A program made the position numbers and the translations under genes. From NCBI GenBank assembly GCA_035772405.1, contig JAYKKM010000307.1, positions 1,165,051 to 1,229,050 on the forward strand: a stretch of 64,000 nucleotides of DNA. Reading direction: 5' to 3'. Below the pieces are notes generated by a model, which was given only the letters and a program-made list of their open reading frames with translations, was not told where the DNA came from and searched no databases. Below, piece by piece: positions 1-9,847 of the stretch (the first letter of the stretch is position 1; each line of letters starts with the position of its first letter). Origin of the DNA: Chrysogorgia sp. JL179-B06. Lineage: Eukaryota; Cnidaria; Anthozoa; Scleralcyonacea; Chrysogorgiidae.

Positions 1-546
1 TTGTATTTTACTTAAAAATTCACGGAGATATTAATGTTCAAAATAGGTAGCATATTTCTGGATGTGTCTAAAATATGCAAAAAACGCTGTATCAAATATT
101 AATCAAGCACTATTAGCAGTAAATAAATGCCACTTGACAAATTGTTTATTATGAAACGAAGTATTATTATTTGCAAAATACAAGCAAGATTTATTCGTTC
201 GGAATCGCGTGTCCTCTAGCACGAATGCACTGCCTAGCCCGTGACACCATTGCGTCGAAGGAGTCATGGATCATTCGTTGTTCTAGATTACGGCATGCTG
301 CGAAGCTCTTCTAAATTCTGCGGTTGCTGATCATGTGGTACATTGCAAATTTGTTCATGTTCAGAATAAACTCAGAATTATGAAACACAATCAAACCATA
401 ACTCCATAAGACATAACATGCAACTCCCCAGAGACATCCAACATTAAGTATTAGATCCGGCGTTTTTTGCATATTTTAGACACATCCAGAAATATGCTAC
501 CTATTTTGAACATTAATATATCCGTGAATTTGTAAGTAAAATACAA
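1..546. repeat. MITE-like element with long terminal inverted repeats
   Basis: Bases 1-87 reappear reverse-complemented at 460-546 with only a few mismatches, giving arms of about 87 bp around a 370-bp core without coding capacity. This is the layout of a non-autonomous DNA transposon. The left end coincides with the window edge, so a target-site duplication cannot be checked. It lies just beyond the truncated end of the Polinton copy and may have helped to break it. Confidence 0.8.
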
Positions 547-669
547 CTGTAATATATCAAAATCTAAGCTAGTCTTCCATCTATCTGATAGATATTTCAG
601 TTTAATAGCTTCAGTGGTTTAGAAGTTATTATGAATCAAACCGGAGTACTTTTTTTTGGGTCACCCGGT
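547..669. other. short unannotated spacer
   Basis: These 123 bp lie between the MITE and the point where polymerase homology stops. I see no gene or repeat here. The switch from polymerase sequence to this DNA at about 670 marks the left truncation of copy 1. Confidence 0.5.
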
Positions 670-3600
670 AGTTCTTAAACCGGGATTTTTTTCTATTTTA
701 TCTTTATCCAAACTAATCTGTTCATGATTCAAATAATCTTCACAATATTGGTTAATTTTATTTTTATTTTTACTTCCGTCACTATTAAAACATTCAGCAG
801 GTAAACCTGATGCCTCTTGTTTTTGTTTTTAAAAATCGTTTACATAATCAACAAAGATTTTTTGTTGCCGATCATAATGATATATTTCATACATTTGAAT
901 TATTTTATATCCCTTATCAATAGCTTTATTAATTTCAACACTGGACCATGTACCCCGTAAACAGCGCTCGTTTTCATTATGTATACATTTATCACATTTA
1001 TCGATAGCACATTGATTACATAAAGGAAATAATAATTTCCCAGCTACTCTGACGGGTAAAACACCAAATAAAAGATTTTGCGGGGATAATATACTACATT
1101 TAATCAAACCGAAAATATCTTTTATATTTATATTCTCACACTCTTCATTAACGAAAATTTTAGGGTGTGCGACTGGGAAAACAAATTCTTTTTGAACAAA
1201 AGGATATAGAGATGTAAAGTCTACATATTTAATTTGTTCATTTTGTTTTATCTCTCTAAATAAACATATAGAAGAAGTTCGACCACCATATAATCCGTCA
1301 CGGGGGTTTAATATTGTATATCCAAAAAATTTTTGTTTCAATTCAATAATATCACTATCAACTATATTTTTTTTCATTTAAAAATTCACATTCCCATTTT
1401 TCAACAACTTTATATCCACCATTTAACAACTCATTTGTAAAACGTTGAGTTTAGCGTATAATGTTCAAAATTTTTCATTCACTAAAGTATTCATTTCATA
1501 TTTTTCAAAACAACGAGGACATCCGTGAAAAAAACACCCATGAAATTGATAAACTGTATTATCATAAAAACCGTCAACAAACCGTCCTAATATTTTTTTC
1601 TCCTTGAGAGGAACCTTTATATTCTAAGCGTCCTGATAAATATTTATTAATTTCATACAACCAACAAAGGCTATTAAACTTTGATTTACATTGCAGCGAT
1701 AACCTCCTGCAGGAATTATCCCAATACATTTTTTTTTTTAAAAAGTTTTGCCGAAATATTTTTGATGCTAAACTTGCGATAGTAATACAATTTTTTTCAT
1801 AAAAAGCTGCTACACAAGCAATCGAATCTATCATGGATGAAAATTTTACACTCCCTTTTCTTAAAATATTCACATCCTCACAACAATAATATATTTCATC
1901 TCGAAAAATATATATACTTTTTTTTTTTCATTATACCATTTTTCAAATTTATCTTTATTACTCTTATCTATATCAAAATATTCCCTATCAATCATATCCC
2001 CTGTATACTTTAAATCAGTAAATCTATAGGGATGAAACCCTTTTTCATCTTCGAGAAGACCCATACATTTAGGAATAGCAGATAAGGGCATAGTTAAAAA
2101 AAACAACTATCTAAAAATCGAATATTCTTCTCGCATATTTCTAAACTCATTATTTTAGTACCATTCATAATAGTTTTTGGAATAATTTTTAATTTTTCTA
2201 ATAAATATTTAAAAATAAAAATTGTATCAAATCTCGCGCCATTATGTGCAATCCAAACAGAATCTTCTTGTTCCAATATAAAACTACATAAATCTTCAAC
2301 AACAGAGCTATTATTATTATCAAAAAGAAATTGTCTATATCCGCAACAACTAACAGCTTCAATATTTTCATCAATAAAACACGATTGTGTTATTAACGGA
2401 ATTTGTTGTTTTTTAAAAGGGATATCTTGACACTGCATGCATACTTTTTGTACTATACAATAAAAAGGAACTAACATTTTATTGTCATCTACTTTTGTTT
2501 CAAAATCGAAAAAAAATAATGTCGGTGGTTGTTTTTTATTTTTGGGAATAGATATTGTTTTCATAAAACAATAATGCGGTTGTTTCTGATAACTATTACA
2601 ATGATAACAAAATATTTTAGAACAATCATGTTTTACACTTTTATCACGTTGAATAAAAGAAAATCTAGAACATATTTTATAACATGGTTCACAAAAAAAC
2701 ATATATTGACAAGGAGTTAAACGTGAATAAGTTTTTTGAGAAGGTTTAAAAATTTTATGGGTTAAATGATTGAAATAACATGTTTGATTATAAAACAATA
2801 TATTACAATTAGAACATTGTATCTTTATATCTTTAGGGCATAAATTATTTTTATAACATTTTTGACAGGTTAAATTAGTTCGACACATGTGTGAATCAAT
2901 AAATTCACCATGTGAAAAATAACTCATACATTTAATACAAAATTTATTGGGTTGTATTTTAGAAAATTCCTTCATATTTAAAACAACATCATAATGTTTA
3001 TTATTTAACCATAAACATACTATATTATTAGTTAATTTAATAAGATTTCCTTCAGAATCTGTACGTGAATCATAAATGATATTGTCTAAATCGAGATCTG
3101 AATACACTACCAAGTCAACACCTTGAGCATTAAGAAATTTTTCGTACACAATCGAAAATTGTTTAACTTTAACTTCTTCACCCTCGGGTATACCCGATTT
3201 TTTATACACATCACGTATTTCATCAATACTAAATAATTCGTCAATACTTTTACTAGGGTGTTTAGTCATCGTCTCATACCTATGATCTTTATACAAAAAC
3301 GATAGACCTACTAAAATAGATAACGCAAAACAACAATTTTTAATTGTTTGCGTTAACTTAGTACTGATAATATAAAAAACTCCAGTGCGAAATTTACGAT
3401 CATATTTTGTTATAGATTTATTTACTTTACCTCCACCACTATCATTTTCATTTGCTTTATTTAATCTATTGTAAATTTTTTTTGTCCTAAGTAAAGGATT
3501 TTTTTTCTTGTCACTTGATAAATTCTTAGCTGATAATCCCGATGGAAAAGTTTGAATAACCACCGTACATTTCCACCCATTCGCTATCATTTCTTGATTA

Positions 3601-4005
3601 CTTTGCATATGTTTTTCAAAAATATTTAAAAAATATTTTACATTAACATCACTTAATTTCATTACAGCTGTAGAAAAAAAACCCTTAGGAGCATCACTAA
3701 AAATAAATCGTACATAGTCATCATTATTTTTAACACTTGTCCGTGCATAATTAATCAAATAAGTAAAAAGTAACATCAACGATTGTATAAAAGCTATAAA
3801 ATTAACACCCGCTTTACGGGCAATAGATATTGAAAAAGTTTGTTCAATCACTTTAAACTTTCCATTTTCTTTTTCATTTATTTTCTCGACACTAATAATG
3901 TTATCGTCATTTGTTTGAGGATTTTTTTTTTTTCACTTTCAAACAAACTTACTAAACGTTCTATCTCTTTTTTATTATATTTAAAATTCTTCTGTTGATT
4001 GTCCA
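670..4005 (-). pseudogene. polB: protein-primed family-B DNA polymerase, truncated (copy 1)
   Basis: This is the Polinton/Maverick replicative polymerase, broken. The start codon at 4005 opens a short lysine-rich N-terminus, followed by a frameshift in an A-run near 3920. A long open segment (3851-2094) carries a Cys/His-rich zinc-binding region and then Exo I (DFETKV, near 2500) and Exo II (WIAHNGARFD, near 2250). Later fragments (2106-1870, 1873-1574, 1377-829) carry Exo III-like and motif A (DFTSLYPF, near 1215) sequence. Homology to the second copy stops at the KNPGLR segment near 670, before motifs B and C, so it cannot be active. The domain order matches the second copy at 28,618-32,587 throughout. 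Confidence 0.9.
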
Positions 4006-4382
4006 TGTTTTTTTTCCTTTTTTTCTTCTAAAACAAGAAATACATGAGGTTTTTTTATTTATTTTTTCGGTTGAATTTCCATATAAAATCCTGAAATGAC
4101 GTCACATAGACTATCGGTAGTAAAAGTCGAAATTAAAATCAGCTGTTATTTCTAAAATAAAACATTATCGTAAGAGTTAGGGTTAGTATATATTAGGTGG
4201 AGGATTAGGGTAAGGTTTGGGTTAGCCACTATGTTTTAAATTTGGGGATATTTATATGGAAATCGAGCCATTTTTTCCTCTCCATCAACAAGATCACCTA
4301 TATTAATATGATCTGCCTCTTTTACACTAATACAGTTAAAGGTCACCAACGGTTTATCTCCAACACCCATCCAATTACCCAT
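4005..4382 (-). pseudogene. small MG-initiated protein upstream of PolB, split by a MITE (copy 1)
   Basis: An ATG at 4382 starts a short protein (MGNWMGVGDK...) similar to the one at 32,580-32,747 before the second polymerase. Shared features are a central VTF/VTL...C-I segment, a VDGE motif and a Cys-basic tail (C-x-x-CFR followed by lysines). An inserted MITE at 4073-4264 separates the VDGE part from the Cys-basic tail. Its tail abuts the polymerase start. Function unknown. The family is recognised only by comparing the two copies. Confidence 0.6.
4073..4264. repeat. 192-bp MITE-like insertion
   Basis: A terminal inverted repeat of about 14 bp (GAATTTCCATATAAA and its complement) bounds 192 bp that has no counterpart at the same place in the second copy (32,640-32,660). 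The absence in copy 2 supports a transposon insertion in copy 1. The core contains short GGGTTAG-type repeats but no gene. Confidence 0.6.
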
Positions 4383-4399
4383 ATTTTTATCTAAAAAAA

Positions 4400-4719
4400 A
4401 TGAGTGAAACTATACAAATAGAAATTTATTTAAAAAATAAAAATAACGAACCTTATATAGCCTATGAAGTTTTAGATAATGATGCTTGTGTTTTATTTTC
4501 ACCAGAAATATTTCGTGAATGTCTATTAAATTTTACAGAGGATAATGAGGAAATCATTTATATTAATTATTTAGTAATACAAGAAAGATTAGAAGATTTA
4601 AAAAATATATATATATCAATTATCATCATCTATTATATATAAAATTGAATGTATTATAAAATTTATTAAACAAAATAATGACCTATCTTGGAATTAAAAC
4701 AATATTTAATTATGGTTAG
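4400..4719 (+). pseudogene. small conserved protein upstream of SET gene (copy 1), frameshifted
   Basis: The reading frame from ATG 4400 encodes an acidic protein of about 100 residues with a YIAYEVLDND...LFSP...ECLLNFTED core. The same pattern occurs at 32,752-33,085 in the second element, which is the evidence that it is a real gene. A frameshift near 4610 breaks the frame. The conserved tail YLGIKTIF resumes and stops at 4717-4719, overlapping the SET gene start (4712) by 8 bases. The overlap suggests coupled expression. No known domain recognised. Confidence 0.65.
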
Positions 4720-5273
4720 AACAAAATTACCCGCAAGAAAACGACGTAATAACTCACGGGATGTTAATAAATCACAAAGTATACGGGACGTTCTTCAATG
4801 TAAAAGTAATACTATAAAAAGAATAAGATGTCGTAAACGCACTGCCCATACCCCAAAATGTTGGATCCATTTAGCAAAAGAAGATAACTTACGTGTAAAA
4901 AAATCAAATATTCCAAATGCTGGAAAGGGATTGTTCGCGTGGAAAAATCAATTTAATCCAAAAAAAAACAATCCAATACACAGGTCGAAAAACAAATCAA
5001 ACAGGATTAAATCGTAAATACGGTATAGATGTGAATGCCAATTATAGTATATGCAAGAATGCTAACAATTGTTTGGATGCTGATTTAAGTACTTATTCTG
5101 CAGCTCGTTTTGCAAATAATGGAAAAAGAGGGTCAAAATATAAAAATAATTGTTATTTTACTTATATAAAAAATAAAAATAAAAACTTTTTAGAAAGTTC
5201 AAAACGTATAAAACCCCATGAAGAAATTTTTGCTGATTATGGTTCGAACTATTGGAAAAGAAAAAAACGATAA
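4712..5273 (+). pseudogene. SET-domain protein, viral type (copy 1), frameshifted
   Basis: The protein starts MVRTKLPARKRR, followed by a small Cys/His cluster (C-x-n-C-x-n-C-WIHL), a probable zinc knuckle. A SET domain follows: SNIPNAGKGLFAW at the N-terminal edge, a Y-x-G segment, C-x-DA, AARFANNGKRGSKYKNNC (the cofactor-binding N-H-like and lasso region) and the terminal HEEIFADYGSNYW. SET enzymes transfer methyl groups from S-adenosylmethionine to lysine, commonly on histones; chlorovirus vSET is a known viral precedent. A frameshift lies in an A-run near 4965. The N-terminal ten residues resemble the histone H3 tail, which may be chance. Substrate unknown. Confidence 0.8.
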
Positions 5274-5279
5274 ATCATA

Positions 5280-5557
5280 ATGGGGTGTAAAAAATGTAGA
5301 AGATATGTAAAATTATTAGGCAAAGGATTTAAAGGAAAAAAAAAGCAGAGGTGGTGGTTTTAAGGGTAATAAAAAACAACGTGGTGGTATAAAAATAACT
5401 AACTCATTAGGTAAAAATATCATTAACGAGATTAATGAAGGTGTTGGAATCTTAAAAACATTAAAAAATAAATCTCAAAAAGGAGGAATAGTACAGCCAC
5501 GACCTCCCAGTACCACGTCGATATGGAGGATTTTTAGAGAAAATAAGAATGTATTAG
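5280..5557 (+). pseudogene. basic Gly-Gly-rich core-like protein (copy 1), frameshifted
   Basis: An ATG at 5280 follows the SET stop by a few bases. Across at least two frameshifts the frame encodes a Lys/Arg/Gly-rich N-terminus with two GG steps (RGGG, QRGG), a helical middle part (SLGKNIINEINEG) and QKGG, ending LEKIRMY. The homologue at 33,492-33,775 ends LDKILMY. Composition and GG motifs resemble small DNA-condensing or capsid-interior proteins of adenovirus-like and Polinton viruses, whose precursors are cut at GG sites. That functional link is inference. Confidence 0.55.
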
Positions 5558-5792
5558 TTATTTTTCTTTATCTTGAAACAATTGAATTGCAAAACAACAC
5601 TTTCCACTTTCTTCTTCTTTCAGATAAAAATATAGTTTAATCTTGTAAGTAATAGAATCAAATACATCTGTAATCTTCAAGTCCATCTTCATAAGAAGTA
5701 AAACTATCAAGAAAATCCCAAAGATATCTGCATGTAAAATACCCATCAGTATAGCTTGCAGGATCGTAGAGGTCATTATTCAACGCGTCCAT
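5558..5792 (-). pseudogene. small YxSCxFL-type family protein (copy 1), frameshifted
   Basis: ATG at 5792 on the minus strand gives MDALNNDLYD, then GYFTCRYLWDFL, a frameshift, and a beta-rich tail ITYKIKLYFYLKEEE ending at 5558. The Y-x-x-C/S-x-F/YL motif followed by an alternating hydrophobic tail matches four genes at 15,324, 16,809, 17,246 and 19,059, all on the minus strand near the left end of the large element. Function unknown. It is about 78 residues across the frameshift. Confidence 0.45.
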
Positions 5793-5821
5793 TCTTAAAC
5801 ACTAAATTAATGTTCAATGTT

Positions 5822-6472
5822 TCAATGTTTCAATCTTTCATAACGTGATAAAAAAAAGAATTGTTTCCCAACTCTATCTATTTTTTCCATAATTCGAGCA
5901 CTAAACAAAATTATTTCATACAACGAACAATGTGCATTGTCTGAATCATGAAATTTACAACACTTTTCTTTAATATTATACATTTCAATTAATGTAGAAT
6001 ATTTTTCAATATTAAAATGTTCCAAATTGACACAAGAAATCTTAAGTTTTGCACATAAACTTGACTCTAGAGTTCCACTTTTATATCCAAAAACATACGC
6101 ATGTAATCCATAAATCGATTTCAGACGATCAACCATTTCTTTTTGATCCAAATGGTCTTCTTGTTTTTTATTCAAATAATATAATCCATGTAAACGTTTC
6201 TGATAAATAATAGTTTTTCGTTCTGAATAATCCGAATCTTTAAAGGCAGGTGCTGATGAATCGTAACATTGAAACGAATCAAAATATCCATTTTCTAAAC
6301 AAATAACTGAAACCTCCCGATAAATCCATCGACGATTTAAAATAAAAGCTTCACAGTCAATCAAATGTGTAATTTTTTTCAAATAATGTGTCGACGATCC
6401 TTTTAAAAAAGAATAATCTTTAATAGAATGATAGGGACAATCCAGACGTGTTAACTCTTCGGATAAACTCAT
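5822..6472 (-). CDS. conserved HGL-motif protein, possible nuclease-like fold
   Basis: Intact 216-residue protein, with a paralogue at 35,523-36,188. Visible conserved points are a C-E-A-F step after a hydrophobic strand (residues about 39-42), YREVSV, HGLYYL near residue 119, a GYKSGTLES step, CVNLEHF, and a C-x-x-H...HCSLYEI tail. This layout resembles a family of invertebrate virus and transposon proteins that looks like a DEDD-type exonuclease fold. I infer that from motif spacing and cannot confirm catalytic residues. It is transcribed toward the basic core gene. Confidence 0.65.
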   Translation of the reverse strand: MSLSEELTRLDCPYHSIKDYSFLKGSSTHYLKKITHLIDCEAFILNRRWIYREVSVICLENGYFDSFQCYDSSAPAFKDSDYSERKTIIYQKRLHGLYYLNKKQEDHLDQKEMVDRLKSIYGLHAYVFGYKSGTLESSLCAKLKISCVNLEHFNIEKYSTLIEMYNIKEKCCKFHDSDNAHCSLYEIILFSARIMEKIDRVGKQFFFLSRYERLKH

Positions 6473-6642
6473 AACTAAATTTGTGGTGTTTTTTATTCGG
6501 TTATTTATACTATTTTTCTACTAATAAACCTACAGTATTTTATTCAAAATTTTTTGATTGGTTACTAATAAACATCAAAAAATGTGATTGGTTAGATTTT
6601 AGGGGTAGTGAAAGCTGATTTGTTAAATAATTGTACCCCCCC

Positions 6643-6667
6643 TATAAACAAATATAAAAACCCTACC
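6643..6667 (+). promoter_or_regulatory. TATA-like promoter element
   Basis: CTATAAACAAATATAAAAACC lies about 150 bp upstream of the ATG at 6818 and immediately before a GC-richer leader with a short tandem repeat (AGCAATCATACCCTCAT twice, 6686-6719). It is the best promoter candidate for the plus-strand gene and points away from the divergent HGL-motif gene. Confidence 0.4.
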
Positions 6668-6817
6668 CAACGTTCTACGCCCTAAAAGCAATCATACCCT
6701 CATAGCAATCATACCCTCATAGAGACGAAAGACGTGAGGGCCGTTTACAACGGGGGGAATTTTTGTGTGTTTCTCCTACAAGAAAGACCGAAGCCCGAAG
6801 AGGAGAGAACGATAGTG

Positions 6818-6934
6818 ATGACTAGAGCCAGAAAAAGAAAACTGGACGCTGAAGTGGATGCTTCGGGGGTGCTGATGCACGAATGTTTAGACGCAGTGGT
6901 CAAAGAAAAGAAGAAAGAGACATTAAAACAATAA
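6818..6934 (+). CDS. small basic/acidic protein with NLS-like start
   Basis: A 38-residue frame from ATG 6818 begins MTRARKRKLD, a plausible bipartite-like nuclear localisation signal, and ends in a lysine-rich helix. The frame extends upstream to 6734, but the initiator there is less convincing. Base composition is more GC-rich than its neighbours. No family recognised. It is tail-to-tail with the gene at 7001-7444. Confidence 0.35.
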   Translation: MTRARKRKLDAEVDASGVLMHECLDAVVKEKKKETLKQ

Positions 6935-7000
6935 TCCAACATAAACATTTCTCATTTTTAATAAATCTTTGTACAGAAAATCCACTAATCATTTTAAATA

Positions 7001-7444
7001 CTATTTTTTGTCTTTTTCATCCAATTGTTGTTTGCGTATTTTTCGACAATGAAATGTTTTATTATCGGCTAATTTACGACATCTATCTTCATTCCAAAAT
7101 TTCCCTGTTAAAGCGCGTCGACGACCATATTGAATGAACGTTGAAGGGTTATAAGAGCGCTCCGCGTAGTGATATATATCGTCATTAAAAGATCGACAAA
7201 CTTCTGCGGGTATTAAAAGCCATTTCCACACTTTATCTTCATAACATGGGTCTTTAAAAATAACCATCCCTTGAAGATACCCCCGACTATTTTCAGTAGG
7301 AATACTACATTCAAAAAACGACACTTCTTCCATGTTAAACACACACGATGGTGTACCGATTGTTCGCGCTGCTATAAGCATTTGATCAGCATGTTGATTA
7401 GAACCAAAAGTCCAAGTCTTTCGCGCAGGACAATACATCTTCAA
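7001..7444 (-). CDS. 147-residue protein with weak HUH Rep-like motifs
   Basis: Intact frame. Residues WTFGSN near the start, then about 40 residues later a RGYLQGMVIF segment, then YHYAER, and a basic tail. The order F-T/G-x-N, x-LQG, Y-x-x-x-E/K recalls motifs 1, 2 and 3 of CRESS-DNA/parvovirus rolling-circle Rep endonucleases, but the HUH histidines are not intact (GYLQG instead of HLQG). A divergent or degenerate Rep, or an unrelated fold, are both possible. I find no copy in the second element. Confidence 0.4.
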   Translation of the reverse strand: MKMYCPARKTWTFGSNQHADQMLIAARTIGTPSCVFNMEEVSFFECSIPTENSRGYLQGMVIFKDPCYEDKVWKWLLIPAEVCRSFNDDIYHYAERSYNPSTFIQYGRRRALTGKFWNEDRCRKLADNKTFHCRKIRKQQLDEKDKK

Positions 7445-8363
7445 ATACTGATGTTTAACGTTTAGTACCCCTATCTTTTATAGCAAAATGTATATAACCA
7501 ACACGAATTCACACAGACAAATAATTATTTTATGATATGATATTGACCCTAGCAACGGGTTTCATATTTCACATACTGCACGCAAACTGAAATTGTATAA
7601 TCAAACCAAATAAATCAGTCATACATGTGAAGAGTTGAACTCTTGCTTTCTATAAGATCTACCCCGATTTTGAAATTGAACACACATGCTTTTTCTTTAA
7701 AGATCTCCCCTCGATTTTTAAAAATACATACACTCAACGGGTTATAGTATCGCAGGTGTTAGTATGGGTAGACGTGTCAACACATAACATCTGTCTGTCG
7801 AAAATAATGAAAGATGAAATAGATTCATAGCAACTTTGATTTTTATATTATTACAAAGTCGTTTTTACCTTGCGTCTATACAGTTAACAACATGAATTTG
7901 CAAAACAGCTAATAATTCTGTCGCGCGCTATTGACGTTAGCGTGAGTGGGGGGTCGAATTAGTGGGGGGTCAACATTCCTCAACATCGGTCTAACGAAAA
8001 ATAGTGTTCAGATTTTATTTTTATAATATAAAACGAAAGGGAATCACAACATCTTTTAACTTTATATTATACATCGACGTTTTTAGTCTATTGCTAAAAA
8101 TAAAATCAAAAATTTAACCTTGACCGACTGTGAATAACAAAATACTTCACATGCCATTAATGACCTTGAAACGAAAGACGACCTGACCTTGAACGAATTG
8201 GGATACCATTTCTAAAAATATAATATGTCGCTCTCTCAAAACCTTGAAAGACCTTAAATTTTTAAACCAATGAAACACGCTTAAAATGAACCAATGAAAT
8301 CACTTTACTATTTTATAAAATATATATAAGAAAACCCATTTTCCAAACATTTTACAAAAACAA
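7445..8363. promoter_or_regulatory. 900-bp non-coding region with promoter of the Pro-rich gene
   Basis: No convincing gene occurs in this stretch. Just before the next ATG lies a strong TATA box (TATAAAATATATATAAG, 8314-8330), about 34 bp upstream of the start codon, so transcription of the 8364 gene probably starts in the short AC-rich leader. The rest holds a few CCTTGA/GACCTTG repeats between 8131 and 8260 of unknown role. Confidence 0.5.
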
Positions 8364-9368
8364 ATGGCTAGGATCAGACAAGGCAAACCACAACATATCC
8401 CGTACAAAGAAGAAAAGATAGAACGCCCAAGATATGGCAAGGGGAAAAGTTATAGTCAAATGGCGAAATTACGCAACGAAATATTTCAAAAGAAGTTGGG
8501 TCTATACCTATCAGATATATCGTCGGAGTCAGAGTCTGAAAATGAAGAGGTGGGTGTACAATTAATCGACGATGTTTGTGCAATCATCGAGTCTTCTCCA
8601 CCATCATCACGCTATAACCCGCTCACGCTAGTAGATGAAATACCGCTACCTGATCTAACACAACCTATCCCGTCTTCTCCGGCACAATCAACCTATAACC
8701 CGCTCACACCAGTAGAGGAAATACCGATACCTGATCTACCTATCCAAAAACATATTCCCGAATCGTTTCCCGTCGAAGCCGTCGATGTCTTACAATTACT
8801 GTCGCCAAATATTCCTGAAGAAAACGCCCGCGCATTACAAGAAAAAGAAAGCGTATTACAAGTACCAATACAAGAACCGTCAACGTTATTTGATTTATCA
8901 AATACGTTTGACTTTGAAAATTTAATTCCTGACAATATATTTATGCAGCAAATTATCTCGTCTATTCCCGACCCCCCATCGACATCATTTCCTCCCCAGC
9001 CTCCGTCGCCTCCTCCTATGCAACAGCTAATAGGTGTTGAAGATGAGGAAGAACAAGACATGATCAAACAATATAAAAAACAATTAATATATATAAAAAA
9101 ACACAAATTAACAGGTGATGAAACAGTATCTTATATAAATATTAATAGTGATGAAAATAGTGATATTATAGTTAGAGATTTAGATTCATATCGACAATTA
9201 AAATATATATTTAGAGAAAAAGAAAGAATAATAAGAAAATTTAATATATATAAAAGTAATAGAATAGGAATTAGATTATTAGAAAGAAACTATCGAAAAA
9301 CATTTAAGAAAATAGAAAAAGTACGTAATGAGAGTATTTTTAAAAAAAAGAATTTTAAAAAGAAATAA
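8364..9368 (+). CDS. Pro/acid-rich protein with basic termini (copy 1)
   Basis: Intact 334-residue protein. It starts MARIRQGK followed by a basic segment, then a Ser/Glu-rich tract (SSESESENEE), two near repeats of YNPLTxVxEIPxPDL, a Pro-rich stretch (PPQPPSPPP, about residue 218), an acidic run (EDEEEQD) and a long basic C-terminus. The homologue at 38,295-39,397 has the same plan: MARVKQT start, Pro-rich middle, acidic run, KRSLIYMKR versus KKQLIYIKK. Mostly disordered. A structural, DNA-binding or scaffold role is possible but unproven. Preceded by a clear TATA box. Confidence 0.75.
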   Translation: MARIRQGKPQHIPYKEEKIERPRYGKGKSYSQMAKLRNEIFQKKLGLYLSDISSESESENEEVGVQLIDDVCAIIESSPPSSRYNPLTLVDEIPLPDLTQPIPSSPAQSTYNPLTPVEEIPIPDLPIQKHIPESFPVEAVDVLQLLSPNIPEENARALQEKESVLQVPIQEPSTLFDLSNTFDFENLIPDNIFMQQIISSIPDPPSTSFPPQPPSPPPMQQLIGVEDEEEQDMIKQYKKQLIYIKKHKLTGDETVSYININSDENSDIIVRDLDSYRQLKYIFREKERIIRKFNIYKSNRIGIRLLERNYRKTFKKIEKVRNESIFKKKNFKKK

Positions 9369-9437
9369 TGTGAAGAAATAAACGGGTTGTATATAAATAT
9401 GTGTGTTTGTGAAATTTGTTTTTTACTTCCAAAAAAA

Positions 9438-9847
9438 ATGGATATCATTCTCGAAGAACTTGCAAGAAACAATATTAAATACAAAAAATTGAAACCATTA
9501 ATACAAAAATGTATTACAAATCAAGAGAATATGTTGAAAAACATTATTTTACAAATCAATAGCCAACAAATGGAATTGATTTATAAGGAAATGGAACGTC
9601 ATGAAATAGGACATATCATCGCTTTCTATTCGTTAATTTTATTTTTTTTGATGGAAAACATGTTGGGGAAAAAGAAATTGAACTAATTCAACATTGGACA
9701 AGATTAACAATTACAGATTTTAAAATTTCAAAAAAACAACTTTTATTAGAAAAAACAATTCCTTTATTTACATTTCCTTATTTTTTTTATTTTTACACTT
9801 TTATTACAATGTTATTTACTATAATTTCACAACATCGTGTAAAATAA
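9438..9847 (+). pseudogene. small conserved RHEIG-motif protein (copy 1), frameshifted
   Basis: ATG at 9438 (MDIILEELARNN) opens a helical protein with the core YKEMERHEIGHIIAFYSLILFF, here described by its short motif RHEIG. A frameshift in a T-run near 9647 is followed by GEKEIELI and an aromatic tail ending at 9847. The same gene appears on the minus strand at about 37,852-38,245 (MDRHEIGQII). It sits downstream of the Pro-rich gene in both elements, so the pair moves as a block. Hydrophobic C-terminus may be membrane-associated. Family unknown. Confidence 0.6.

Noticed and set aside
8374..9106. Minus-strand frames opposite the Pro/acid-rich gene, Ser/Gly/Cys-rich
   Set aside because: They mirror the Pro-rich and Ser/Asp-rich codons of the real gene.
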